Shown: positions 1-7,443 of the stretch, in pieces | Numbering within the stretch: the stretch's first letter is position 1 | Layout of the letters: every line of letters begins with the position of its first letter | Assembly: GCF_005954645.2 (NCBI RefSeq) | Contig: NZ_CP040695.2 | Coordinates: forward strand, 1,984,001-2,048,000 | Direction of reading: 5' to 3' | DNA length: 64,000 bases | From: Nocardioides sp. S-1144 | GTDB lineage: Bacteria > Actinomycetota > Actinomycetes > Propionibacteriales > Nocardioidaceae | Translations under genes and position numbers: made by a program | Notes under the pieces: generated by a model | What the model was told of the DNA's origin: nothing | Databases searched by the model: none | What the model saw: only the letters and a program-made list of their open reading frames with translations

Positions 1-497
1 ACGTGCCGGCCCCGCCCCAGCTGAGGCTCCTCACGACCCACGTCGAGCGCTGGACCGAGGCGCTGGCCGACCTCCCGCGCGACGCCCCGGTGCCGCACCG
101 GATGGTCGAGCAGGCCGTGGCGCTCGGTCGCGGGTTCGTCGCCGACCCGGCCAGCACCGGCACCCTGGTCCACACCGACCTGCACTACGGGACCGTGCTC
201 GCCGCCGACCGCGAGCCGTGGTTGGCGGTCGGCCCGAAGCCGCTCAGCGGCGACCCGCACTACGAGGTCGCGCCGTTGCTCCTCCACCGCTGGGACGAGC
301 TCGACGGCGACGTCCGCGGCGGGGTGCGGCGCCGCTTCCACGCCGCCGTCGACGCCGCCGGCCTCGACGAGGACCGGGCCCGCGACTGGGTCGTGGTCCG
401 CATGCTCGGCGACGTGGTCCGGGCGCTGGCGGCGCACCGGCCGGACGGCGACCGGATCACCCGCTGCGTGAGCATCGCCAAGGCCGTGCAGGACTGA
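1..497 (+). CDS. Aminoglycoside/hydroxyurea phosphotransferase-family protein, 3' part, altered active site
   Basis: The gene enters from the left edge; about 165 C-terminal residues are visible. They match the APH(6)/hydroxyurea-phosphotransferase family: a catalytic-loop region reading HTDLHYGT, then REPWLAV and KPLSGDP. Family members normally have H-x-D-L-H-x-G-N followed by a metal-binding Asp in the next strand (AIDPKP). Here the Asn is Thr (codon 192-194) and the metal-binding Asp is Gly (codon 231-233, AVGPKP). The Asp of the catalytic loop (177-179) is retained. The fold assignment is firm, but kinase activity is doubtful and antibiotic resistance should not be inferred. It ends 48 bp before the MOSC gene on the same strand. 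Confidence 0.8.
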   Translation, partial: VPAPPQLRLLTTHVERWTEALADLPRDAPVPHRMVEQAVALGRGFVADPASTGTLVHTDLHYGTVLAADREPWLAVGPKPLSGDPHYEVAPLLLHRWDELDGDVRGGVRRRFHAAVDAAGLDEDRARDWVVVRMLGDVVRALAAHRPDGDRITRCVSIAKAVQD

Positions 498-545
498 CCC
501 CGACGCCTCGGCGCCTCGGGGGCGGTCGGGTGGGAGGATGGGGCG

Positions 546-1118
546 GTGTCGGTCATCGTCTCGGTCCACGTCGGCCGGCCGCAGCCGGTGCGGTGGGTGC
601 GCAGCGGCCGGACGTCGATCGAGAAGGCCACCGTCAGCGGTCCGGTGTCGGTGGGCCCGCTCGGCCTCGAAGGCGACGAGGTGTCCAACCGGCGCCACCA
701 CGGCGGGCCGGACAAGGCGCTCTACGCCTTCGCCCGCGAGGACCTCGACCGGTGGGCGGGGACCTTCGGCGCCGACGTCCCCGACGGCACGTTCGGGGAG
801 AACCTCACGACCCGGGGCGTCGACGTCAACGGCGCGGAGATCGGCGAGCGGTGGCGGATCGGGGCGGACGTCGTGGTCGAGGTGACGATGTTCCGCACGC
901 CGTGCCGCACCTTCCAGGTCTGGCTCGGCCGGCAGGGCTACGACAACCGGGCCTGGGCCCGCCGCTTCGCCGAGGACGGCCGCCCCGGCGCGTACCTGCG
1001 GGTCGTCTCGCCGGGCCTGCTGCGGGCCGGCGACGCGGTCGAGGTGGTGCACCGTCCGGGCACCGGCGTGACGGTGTCGTCGTGGTTCGGCGAGGTCATG
1101 CGGACCCCGCGCGGTTGA
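546..1118 (+). CDS. MOSC domain protein (YiiM-like)
   Basis: 190 residues from a GTG start; a GGAGGA sequence lies about 7 nt upstream. The protein is essentially one MOSC domain: VGPLGLEGDEV followed by HHGGPDKALYAF near the N-terminus, FGENL at about 80, and a Cys in the TPCRTF segment (about residue 120), the position conserved in MOSC proteins. MOSC domains are the sulfur-carrying domains of molybdenum-cofactor sulfurases and of stand-alone proteins such as YiiM, which helps detoxify N-hydroxylated compounds. There is no aminotransferase domain, so it is the stand-alone type. The substrate cannot be read from the sequence. It probably forms its own transcription unit. Confidence 0.85.
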   Translation: MSVIVSVHVGRPQPVRWVRSGRTSIEKATVSGPVSVGPLGLEGDEVSNRRHHGGPDKALYAFAREDLDRWAGTFGADVPDGTFGENLTTRGVDVNGAEIGERWRIGADVVVEVTMFRTPCRTFQVWLGRQGYDNRAWARRFAEDGRPGAYLRVVSPGLLRAGDAVEVVHRPGTGVTVSSWFGEVMRTPRG

Positions 1119-1179
1119 GCGGGAAAGCGGCTCCGTGGCCCGGCGCGGCGGTGGCAAACCGTGTCAGCACGCGGGTTGT

Positions 1180-1193
1180 CTACCCGCTGGTAG
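1180..1193. promoter_or_regulatory. Candidate operator ahead of the acyl-CoA ligase gene
   Basis: CTACC-CGCT-GGTAG is a perfect inverted repeat, 59 bp upstream of the ligase start. It overlaps a second perfect dyad, GCGGGT-N5-ACCCGC (1171-1187). A TAGGTT -10-like hexamer follows at 1205-1210, so a bound repressor would sit over the -35 region. TACC-N4-GGTA dyads resemble operators of TetR-family regulators of fatty-acid genes; that reading is inference. Confidence 0.35.
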
Positions 1194-1251
1194 GTGAAGT
1201 GATCTAGGTTACGTCGCAACCCGTACCCGCCCGGTCGAGCCCAGGAGCAAC

Positions 1252-3072
1252 ATGCCCGTCAATCACGACACGTCGTTCGTCGACACCATGCCGCAGAACG
1301 TGGCCGTGCAGTTCATCGAGCGGGTGAAGGTCTCACCCGGCTCCGAGGCCTTCCGCTTCCCCCGCGGCGAGTCGTGGGAGTCCGTCACGTGGCAGCAGGC
1401 CGGCGACCTCGTCAGCCGCCTCGCCGCCGGCCTGCTCTCCCTCGGGCTCGAGTCCGAGCAGCGGGTCGGGATCGCGTCGGGCACCCGCTACGAGTGGATC
1501 CTCGCCGACCTCGCCATCATGTGCGCCGGCGGCGCGACCACCACGGTCTACCCGAGCACCAACGCCGACGACACCGGGTTCATCCTGGGCGACGCCTCGT
1601 GCCGCTTCGTCTTCGCCGAGGACGACGTCCAGCTCGCCAAGATCGCCGAGCAGGCCGCGGACCTGCCCGAGCTGGTCAAGATCATCACCTTCGACGGCAC
1701 CGCCGACGGCGACCGCGTCCTGACGCTCGACGCCCTCGCCGAGCTCGGCGACGCCTACCTCACCGAGCACCCCGGCATCGTCGAGGAGAAGGCGCGGGCG
1801 ATCCCCGCCGACCAGCTCGCCACCCTCATCTACACCTCCGGCACCACCGGCCGGCCCAAGGGCGTGCGGCTGCTGCACCGCTCCTGGGTCTACGAGGGCG
1901 CGGCCATCGAGGCGCAGAAGATCCTCGACGAGTCCGACCTGCAGTTCCTCTGGCTCCCGATGGCCCACTCGTTCGGCAAGGTGCTGCTGTCGGCCCAGCT
2001 CGCCTGCGGTTTCGCGACGGCCATCGACGGTCGCGTCGACAAGATCGTCGACAACCTGGCGGTGGTGAAGCCCACCTTCATGGGCGCGGCCCCGCGCATC
2101 TTCGAGAAGGCGCACGCCCGCATCGTCACGATGCAGGCCGCCGAGGGCGGTGCGAAGGAGAAGATCTTCAAGAAGGCCTTCGCCGTCGGCCTCGAGGTCG
2201 ACCGGCGCAGGATCGAGGGCAAGTCCATCCCGGTCGGGATGAAGCTGCAGCACGGGCTGTTCGACAAGCTCGTCTTCAGCAAGGTGCGCGACCGGTTCGG
2301 CGGACGGGTGCGCTTCTTCATCTCCGGCTCGGCTGCCCTCAACCCCGAGATCGCCGCGTTCTTCCACGCCGCCGGCGTGAAGATCCTCGAGGGCTACGGG
2401 ATGACCGAGAACGCCGCCGGCGCCACGGTCAACCACCCCGACCACTACAAGATGGGCACCGTCGGCCCGGCGCTCCCGGGCGCCGAGGTGAAGATCGGCG
2501 AGGGCGACGAGGTGCTGCTGCGCGGGCCCCACATCATGGCCGGCTACCACAACAACCCCGACGAGACGGCCCGCACGATCGACGCCGACGGCTGGCTGCA
2601 CACCGGTGACAAGGGCTCGCTGGACGCCGACGGCTTCCTCACCATCACCGGCCGGATCAAGGACCTCTTCAAGACCTCGGGCGGCAAGTACATCGCCCCG
2701 CCGGCGATCGAGGCGAAGTTCAAGGCGCTCTGCCCCTACGCCAGCCAGTTCCTGGTCTTCGGCAGCGAGCGCAACTTCGTGGTCGCGCTGATCACCCTCG
2801 ACCCCGACGCCATGGCGGTGTGGGCCGAGGAGAACGGGCTGGCCGGCAAGGGCTACACCGAGGTCGTGCGCTCCGAGAAGGCCCACGCGATGGTCAGCGG
2901 CTACGTCGAGGAGCTCAACGCCAAGCTCAACCGCTGGGAGACCATCAAGAAGTGGGAGATCCTCGACGAGGACCTCACCATCGAGTCCGGCGAGCTCACC
3001 CCGTCGCTCAAGGTCAAGCGGAACGTCGTCGAGGCCAGGCACGAGGACCTGATCGCCGGCTTCTACGCCTGA
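1252..3072 (+). CDS. Long-chain fatty-acid-CoA ligase (FadD15-like AMP-forming synthetase)
   Basis: 606 residues, the usual size for FadD15/FAA1-type ligases. The AMP-binding P-loop is at about residues 191-205 (YTSGTTGRPKG), with the GYGMTENAAG motif at about 383 and the adenylate-binding GDKG/ITGRIKDLFKTSGGKY block at about 450-477, followed by the small C-terminal domain. It should activate long-chain fatty acids to acyl-CoA, using ATP and CoA, for beta-oxidation or lipid synthesis. The ATG is chosen because CAGGAG lies 6-8 nt upstream. The gene is monocistronic: a dyad lies upstream and a strong hairpin terminator follows. Chain-length preference is not visible. Confidence 0.92.
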   Translation: MPVNHDTSFVDTMPQNVAVQFIERVKVSPGSEAFRFPRGESWESVTWQQAGDLVSRLAAGLLSLGLESEQRVGIASGTRYEWILADLAIMCAGGATTTVYPSTNADDTGFILGDASCRFVFAEDDVQLAKIAEQAADLPELVKIITFDGTADGDRVLTLDALAELGDAYLTEHPGIVEEKARAIPADQLATLIYTSGTTGRPKGVRLLHRSWVYEGAAIEAQKILDESDLQFLWLPMAHSFGKVLLSAQLACGFATAIDGRVDKIVDNLAVVKPTFMGAAPRIFEKAHARIVTMQAAEGGAKEKIFKKAFAVGLEVDRRRIEGKSIPVGMKLQHGLFDKLVFSKVRDRFGGRVRFFISGSAALNPEIAAFFHAAGVKILEGYGMTENAAGATVNHPDHYKMGTVGPALPGAEVKIGEGDEVLLRGPHIMAGYHNNPDETARTIDADGWLHTGDKGSLDADGFLTITGRIKDLFKTSGGKYIAPPAIEAKFKALCPYASQFLVFGSERNFVVALITLDPDAMAVWAEENGLAGKGYTEVVRSEKAHAMVSGYVEELNAKLNRWETIKKWEILDEDLTIESGELTPSLKVKRNVVEARHEDLIAGFYA

Positions 3073-3080
3073 GTCGTCGT

Positions 3081-3110
3081 CGGCCCCGGGTGTGTCCACA
3101 CCCGGGGCCG
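3081..3110 (+). terminator. Rho-independent-type hairpin after the acyl-CoA ligase gene
   Basis: A perfect 14-bp inverted repeat (CGGCCCCGGGTGTG, TC, then its complement) starts 8 bp after the stop codon. There is no U tract, which is normal for hairpin terminators in GC-rich actinobacteria. Confidence 0.8.
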
Positions 3111-3156
3111 AGGCGTCCCTCAGCAGACGCACAGGCGTGGCGGTCACCCTCGGGTC

Positions 3157-4098
3157 ATGAGCAGCGAGCCGACCCGCCCCCACCCCGACCACCACTCCGA
3201 CGGCCACGACTCCGACGGCCACGGGCCGGAGGGTCACGACCTCGGTCTGTCGCACGACCTGGTGAGGATCGCCGAGCACCGGCGCGCGGCGCTGGGCCGT
3301 CGCGGCCTGCTGACCGTGCTCGGCGGCATCGGCGCCGTCGCCGTGGTCGGCTGCGCGGCCGACGACCCGCCGGGCCCGACGGCGTCCGCCACCAACCCGT
3401 CGGCGAGCCGGGGCGCCGCTGGCGCACCCCCCGCGGCCGGCGGCCAGGGGTCCGCCGTCGACGTCGCCGACGGCGAGATCCCCGAGGAGACCGCCGGCCC
3501 CTACCCCGGGGACGGCTCCAACGGCGTGAACGTGCTCACCGAGTCCGGCGTCGTCCGCAGCGACATCACCTCGAGCTTCGGGTCCGCCTCGGGGGTCGCC
3601 GCGGGCGTCCCGACGACGGTCCGCCTCAAGGTCTACGACCTCGACGGCGACGACGCGACCGCCCTCGCCGGCGCGGCGATCTACCTGTGGCACTGCGACC
3701 GCGACGGTGAGTACTCGATGTACTCGGAGTCGATCGCCGAGGAGAACTACCTGCGCGGCGTCCAGGAGACCGACCGCGACGGCTGGGTCGAGTTCACCAC
3801 CATCTTCCCGGCCGCCTACTCCGGCCGCTGGCCGCACATGCACTTCGAGGTCTACGAGAGCCTCGCCGCGGCGACGGGTGCCGAGCGCAAGCTGCGCACC
3901 TCGCAGCTCGCCATCCCCGAGGCCACGGCCCGCGAGGTCTACGCGAACGCCGAGGGCTACGCGGCCAGCGTGGCCACCCTGGAGCAGACCAGCCTGAGCG
4001 ACGACATGGTCTTCTCCGACGGCTACTCGCTGCAGATGGCGAAGGTCTCCGGCTCGCTCGCCGACGGCTACGTGCTGACGCTGAACGTGCCCGTCTGA
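3157..4098 (+). CDS. Exported intradiol ring-cleavage dioxygenase-like lipoprotein
   Basis: 313 residues. A His/Asp-rich leader (10 His in the first 35 residues) precedes a twin-arginine-like stretch RRGLLTV, a hydrophobic segment and a lipobox-type VVGC, so the mature protein is predicted to be lipid-anchored outside the membrane. From about residue 110 it matches the protocatechuate-dioxygenase beta-subunit fold: ETAGPYPGDG with the first Tyr ligand, LWHCDRDGEYS with the second, and WPHMHF with the two His ligands, so the four non-heme iron ligands appear present. The substrate is unknown; there are no aromatic-catabolism genes nearby. The start has no convincing ribosome-binding site, and a shorter form beginning nearer the signal sequence is possible. 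Confidence 0.8.
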   Translation: MSSEPTRPHPDHHSDGHDSDGHGPEGHDLGLSHDLVRIAEHRRAALGRRGLLTVLGGIGAVAVVGCAADDPPGPTASATNPSASRGAAGAPPAAGGQGSAVDVADGEIPEETAGPYPGDGSNGVNVLTESGVVRSDITSSFGSASGVAAGVPTTVRLKVYDLDGDDATALAGAAIYLWHCDRDGEYSMYSESIAEENYLRGVQETDRDGWVEFTTIFPAAYSGRWPHMHFEVYESLAAATGAERKLRTSQLAIPEATAREVYANAEGYAASVATLEQTSLSDDMVFSDGYSLQMAKVSGSLADGYVLTLNVPV

Positions 4099-4131
4099 CC
4101 GGGGGTCGGGCCGCTGCGCGAGGATGGAGCC

Positions 4132-5358
4132 ATGCCCTCCGTCCTGCCCGCCGGTGACCCGGTGCCCGACGACGGCAGCCTGCCCGACTCCGCCCTGTCC
4201 GGTCTCGGGGAGCGCAGCTTCTCCTTCTACGTCCACGTGCCGTTCTGCCGGGTGAGGTGCGGCTACTGCGACTTCAACACCTACACCGCCGAGGAGCTGG
4301 GTGCGCCCGGGGCCGACGGGCGCGGCGGGACCTCCCGCGGCACCTACGCCGCCTCGGCGGTCGCCGAGGTGCGCCGGGCCCGCCGCGTGCTCGGCGACGT
4401 GGACCTGCCGGTGTCGACGATCTTCCTGGGCGGCGGCACGCCGACGCTGCTGAGCCCCGCCGACCTCGGTTCGGTGGTCGCCGCGATCGGCGCCGAGTTC
4501 GGGCTCGCCGCGGACGTCGAGGTCACCACCGAGGCCAACCCCGACTCGGTCGGGCCGGAGGACCTCGAGCAGCTGCGCGAGGTCGGGTTCAACCGGGTCT
4601 CGTTCGGCATGCAGTCCGCCGTCGACCACGTGCTGCGCGTCCTGGACCGCACCCACGACCCGCTCCGGGTGCCCCACGTCGTCGACTGGGCGCGCGCGGC
4701 CGGCTTCGAGCAGGTCAGCCTCGACCTCATCTACGGCACGCCGGGGGAGTCGCTGGAGGACTGGGCGACGTCGCTCGACGTCGCGCTCGCCTGCGAGCCC
4801 GACCACGTCTCGGCGTACTCGCTGATCGTCGAGGACGGCACCGCGCTGGCCCGCCGGGTGCGGCGCGGCGAGCTCCCCATGCCCGACGACGACGACCTCG
4901 CCGACAAGTACGTGCTCGCCGACGACCGGCTCGCCGCGGGCGGCCTCGGCTGGTACGAGGTCTCCAACTGGGCCCGCGACGAGGCAGCCCGGTGCCGGCA
5001 CAACCTGGCCTACTGGCGCGGCGGCGACTGGTGGGGCGTCGGGCCCGGCGCGCACTCCCACGTCGGCGGGACCCGCTGGTGGAACGTCCGGCACCCCGTC
5101 CCCTACGCCGAGCGGCTCGCCTCCGGGCTGAGCCCCGCGCACGCCCGCGAGGTGCTCGACGACGACACCCGCCGGCTGGAGCGGGTGCTGCTGGAGGTGC
5201 GGCTCGCCGAGGGCCTGGCCCTCGACGTGCTGGAGTCGACCGACGGGGTGGGGCCGGTCGTCGAGGCCGGGCTCGCGGTCGTCGACGACGGGCGGCTGCT
5301 GCTCACCCGGCCCGGCCGGCTGCTCGCCGACGCCGTCGTCCGCGACCTGCTGGGCTGA
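4132..5358 (+). CDS. hemW: HemW, radical SAM heme chaperone
   Basis: 408 residues. The N-terminal radical-SAM motif CRVRCGYC (Cys39, Cys43, Cys46) sits in the HemW signature context FYVHVPFC..CDFNTY, followed by GGGTPTLL and the EANPDS strand. HemW was long annotated as oxygen-independent coproporphyrinogen III oxidase; the CxxxCxxC spacing followed by Asp-Phe-Asn is typical of HemW, which inserts heme into respiratory enzymes, rather than of HemN. The ATG lies 33 bp after the dioxygenase-like gene, preceded by GAGGATGGAG. The 3' end converges on the DUF3097 gene. Confidence 0.93.
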   Translation: MPSVLPAGDPVPDDGSLPDSALSGLGERSFSFYVHVPFCRVRCGYCDFNTYTAEELGAPGADGRGGTSRGTYAASAVAEVRRARRVLGDVDLPVSTIFLGGGTPTLLSPADLGSVVAAIGAEFGLAADVEVTTEANPDSVGPEDLEQLREVGFNRVSFGMQSAVDHVLRVLDRTHDPLRVPHVVDWARAAGFEQVSLDLIYGTPGESLEDWATSLDVALACEPDHVSAYSLIVEDGTALARRVRRGELPMPDDDDLADKYVLADDRLAAGGLGWYEVSNWARDEAARCRHNLAYWRGGDWWGVGPGAHSHVGGTRWWNVRHPVPYAERLASGLSPAHAREVLDDDTRRLERVLLEVRLAEGLALDVLESTDGVGPVVEAGLAVVDDGRLLLTRPGRLLADAVVRDLLG

Positions 5359-5365
5359 CCCGCCG

Positions 5366-5387
5366 GGCTGACTGGCCGGGGTCAGCC
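5366..5387. terminator. Shared hairpin between convergent hemW and the DUF3097 gene
   Basis: GGCTGAC-N8-GTCAGCC, arms 5366-5372 and 5381-5387; the right arm covers the DUF3097 stop codon. It could terminate transcription from both sides. Confidence 0.45.
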
Positions 5388-6221
5388 GGTGACGAAGTCG
5401 ATGAGCTCCTCGACGCGGCCGAGCAGCGCCGGCTCGAGGTCGTGGAAGGAGCCGACCCGGCCGAGGATCTGCTTCCAGGCGCGGGCGATGTCGGCCTGGT
5501 CGCGGTGCGGCCAGCCGAGGTGCTGGCAGACGCCCTTCTTCCACTCGATGCTGCGCGGGACGTCGGGCCAGCGCTCGAGCCCGACCCGGCCGGGCTTCAC
5601 CGCGGCCCAGACGTCGACGTAGGGGTGCCCGACGATCAGCACGTGCTTCCCGACCGGCGAGGACGCGACCGCCTGGGCGATCCGGCTCTCCTTGGAGCCG
5701 GGCACCAGGTGGTCGACGAGCACGCCGACGCGGCGCTCGGGGCCGGGTCGGAAGTCGCGCAGGTGCTCGGCGAGGTCGTCGACGCCGTCGAGGTACTCCA
5801 CGACGACGCCCTCGATGCGCAGGTCGTCACCCCACACCTTCTCGACGAGCTCGGCGTCGTGCCGGCCCTCGACGAAGATCCGGCTCGCCCGCGCGACCCG
5901 GGCCCGGGCGTCGTGCACCGCGACCGACCCGGACGCCGTGCGCGTGGGCCGGGCGGGCGCGCCGGCTCGGGCCGGGGGCCTGAGGATGACCGGCCGGCCC
6001 TCGAGCAGGAAGCCGGGGCCGAGCGGGAAGGTGCGGCGCTTGCCGCGCCGGTCCTCGAGCGTGAGCGTGTCGAGGTCGCGGTCGACCGCGACGATCTCGC
6101 CGACGAAGTCGGTCATGACCTCCTCGACGACGAGCCCGGGGTCGGCCGCCGCCTCGGCGGCGCGCCCGCGCTTGGGCGCGCGCCAGTCTCCGGACAGGAC
6201 GTCGGTGCCGTAGCGATCCAC
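5382..6221 (-). CDS. DUF3097 family protein
   Basis: 279 residues from a GTG start. The N-terminus (MDRYGTDVLSGDW) and the central FVEGRHDAELVEKVWGDDLR block with the following YLDGVDDL are characteristic of DUF3097, an actinobacterial family of unknown function. The FVEGRHDAELVEKV region resembles a TOPRIM-type strand-helix, which would suggest a nucleic-acid or phosphate-transfer role, but that is inference. No signal peptide or membrane segment. A TAGCGT -10 hexamer 6 nt before the GTG fixes the start and suggests a leaderless mRNA. Confidence 0.85.
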   Translation of the reverse strand: MDRYGTDVLSGDWRAPKRGRAAEAAADPGLVVEEVMTDFVGEIVAVDRDLDTLTLEDRRGKRRTFPLGPGFLLEGRPVILRPPARAGAPARPTRTASGSVAVHDARARVARASRIFVEGRHDAELVEKVWGDDLRIEGVVVEYLDGVDDLAEHLRDFRPGPERRVGVLVDHLVPGSKESRIAQAVASSPVGKHVLIVGHPYVDVWAAVKPGRVGLERWPDVPRSIEWKKGVCQHLGWPHRDQADIARAWKQILGRVGSFHDLEPALLGRVEELIDFVTG

Positions 6222-6227
6222 CCGCTC

Positions 6228-6233
6228 ACGCTA
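6228..6233 (-). promoter_or_regulatory. -10 hexamer TAGCGT, leaderless start of the DUF3097 gene
   Basis: On the minus strand TAGCGT is followed by exactly 6 nt and the GTG. Transcription would begin at or within a base or two of the start codon. No clear -35 element. Confidence 0.6.
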
Positions 6234-6256
6234 GGCGCGGGCACCGACAGCGGCGG

Positions 6257-6481
6257 TCAGGACGCGCCGTTGGCGCCGTCCTGTGACGTGGGGGACCCGC
6301 CCGCGTCGACGTCGGTTTCCTCGGGCTGCTCGGCCGTCTTGCCGCCGGTCAGCAGGTCGTCGACGGTCTCGCCGTCGTCGAGACCGCCGGCCAGCGGGTT
6401 GTCGTCACCGGGCACCAGGTCGGCGGGCAGCTGCTCGTCGCTGATGCCCTCGGGTGCGGACTCGTTCTCGGACTCGCTCAT
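6257..6481 (-). CDS. Small acidic hypothetical protein
   Basis: 74 residues, very acidic and rich in Gly, Pro and Ser, with no Cys, aromatic or membrane-spanning stretch (SESENESAPEG at the N-terminus, TDVDAGGSPTSQDG near the end). It is predicted to be soluble and largely disordered. I do not recognise the family. It is treated as real because codon third positions are G/C-rich and a TAGGTT -10 hexamer lies exactly 6 nt before its ATG. It sits in tandem upstream of the DUF3097 gene, 35 bp away. Confidence 0.55.
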   Translation of the reverse strand: MSESENESAPEGISDEQLPADLVPGDDNPLAGGLDDGETVDDLLTGGKTAEQPEETDVDAGGSPTSQDGANGAS

Positions 6482-6487
6482 GGTGCG

Positions 6488-6493
6488 AACCTA
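6488..6493 (-). promoter_or_regulatory. -10 hexamer TAGGTT, leaderless start of the acidic small protein
   Basis: TAGGTT, six bases, then ATG on the minus strand. Confidence 0.55.
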
Positions 6494-6533
6494 CGACGCC
6501 GTCGCGCCGGCGGGACCACCTGGGCGGGCGTGC

Positions 6534-7412
6534 TCAGATGAGGGGGAGCCGCTTCTGCGCCCGCGGGAGCTGCTCGTAGGCCCGGCGGACGGCGTCCTCG
6601 AGGTGGCGCACGGGGAAGGGCCACTCGGCCTGGGCGAGCGCGTCGGCGGCCGGGACGCCACGGCCGGCGAGGTCGCGGATCGTCTCGGCCATCACGCCGA
6701 TGGCGTTGCGCTGGTCCTCGAGGAACTCGCGGTCGACCACGGCCCCGTGGCCCGGCACGACGACGGTGGCGGCCGTGGTGAGGCCGAGGACGACGTCGAG
6801 GGACAGCGGCCACTCGAGCGGGAAGCAGTCGGGCCCGAACCCGGGGGTCGCCTCGCGGTCGGCCGACTCCTCGACCAGGTCGCCGGCCAGGACGACGTCG
6901 ACGTCGGGGATGCGGGCCACCAGGTCGCCGGCGGTGTGGCCGCGCCCGGGGTGGACCAGCTCGACCTGGCGGTCGCCGAGGTCGACGACCACCGCCGAGG
7001 AGAAGGTGTGGTCGGGCACGACGACGTCGCTGGCGACCACCTCGGCCGCGTGCGGGTCGTCGGCGCCGTCGTCGGGGTCGGCGTAGCGCTGCTTGACGCG
7101 CTCCACGGCCGCGGCGACGTTCGCGGCCGCCGTCTCGTGCGCGCGGATCGGCACCTCGCCGTAGGCCGCCCGCAGGGTGGCGTTGCCGAGCACGTGGTCG
7201 AAGTGCTCGTGGGTGTTGACCACCTCGACCACCTCGACGCCGGGGCCGAGCCCGAGCGCGGCGACGTCGGCGACGACCTGGCGCGCCGCGGAGCCCGAGG
7301 CGAGCGTGTCGACGACGAGCAGCCCGCGCTCACCGCGCACGAGCGTCACGTTGACGTCGAACCACGCGTGGCGCGCGACCCAGACCCGGTCGGCGATCTC
7401 GGTGAACGGCAT
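6534..7412 (-). CDS. MBL-fold metallo-hydrolase
   Basis: 292 residues. The metallo-beta-lactamase fold is shown by VNTHEHFDHVLGN (about residues 83-95, the HxHxDH zinc motif), a later GHTAGDL His, an AGDLVEES Asp and VVPGHG. The closest recognised group is the QuiP/AtsA-like or SoxH-like hydrolases; the substrate is unknown. The ATG is supported by a TACGCT -10 hexamer 6 nt upstream. The downstream minus-strand genes each have their own start signal, so this is probably monocistronic. Confidence 0.85.
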   Translation of the reverse strand: MPFTEIADRVWVARHAWFDVNVTLVRGERGLLVVDTLASGSAARQVVADVAALGLGPGVEVVEVVNTHEHFDHVLGNATLRAAYGEVPIRAHETAAANVAAAVERVKQRYADPDDGADDPHAAEVVASDVVVPDHTFSSAVVVDLGDRQVELVHPGRGHTAGDLVARIPDVDVVLAGDLVEESADREATPGFGPDCFPLEWPLSLDVVLGLTTAATVVVPGHGAVVDREFLEDQRNAIGVMAETIRDLAGRGVPAADALAQAEWPFPVRHLEDAVRRAYEQLPRAQKRLPLI

Positions 7413-7418
7413 GGGGCG

Positions 7419-7424
7419 AGCGTA
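7419..7424 (-). promoter_or_regulatory. -10 hexamer TACGCT, leaderless start of the MBL-fold gene
   Basis: TACGCT-N6-ATG on the minus strand, in the 31-bp gap to the next gene upstream. Confidence 0.55.
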
Positions 7425-7443
7425 CGGACGCCCGGCCCCACCC

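Noticed and set aside
1..497. Calling the first gene an aminoglycoside-resistance determinant.
   Set aside because: Two catalytic residues are altered, the 5' part is missing and the family is mostly non-resistance proteins in environmental actinobacteria.
1333..5544. Open frame of 1403 codons on the minus strand.
   Set aside because: It lies antisense to the acyl-CoA ligase, dioxygenase-like and hemW genes, has low-complexity Arg/Gly/Pro/Ala/Val composition and no domain; a by-product of GC-rich codon usage.
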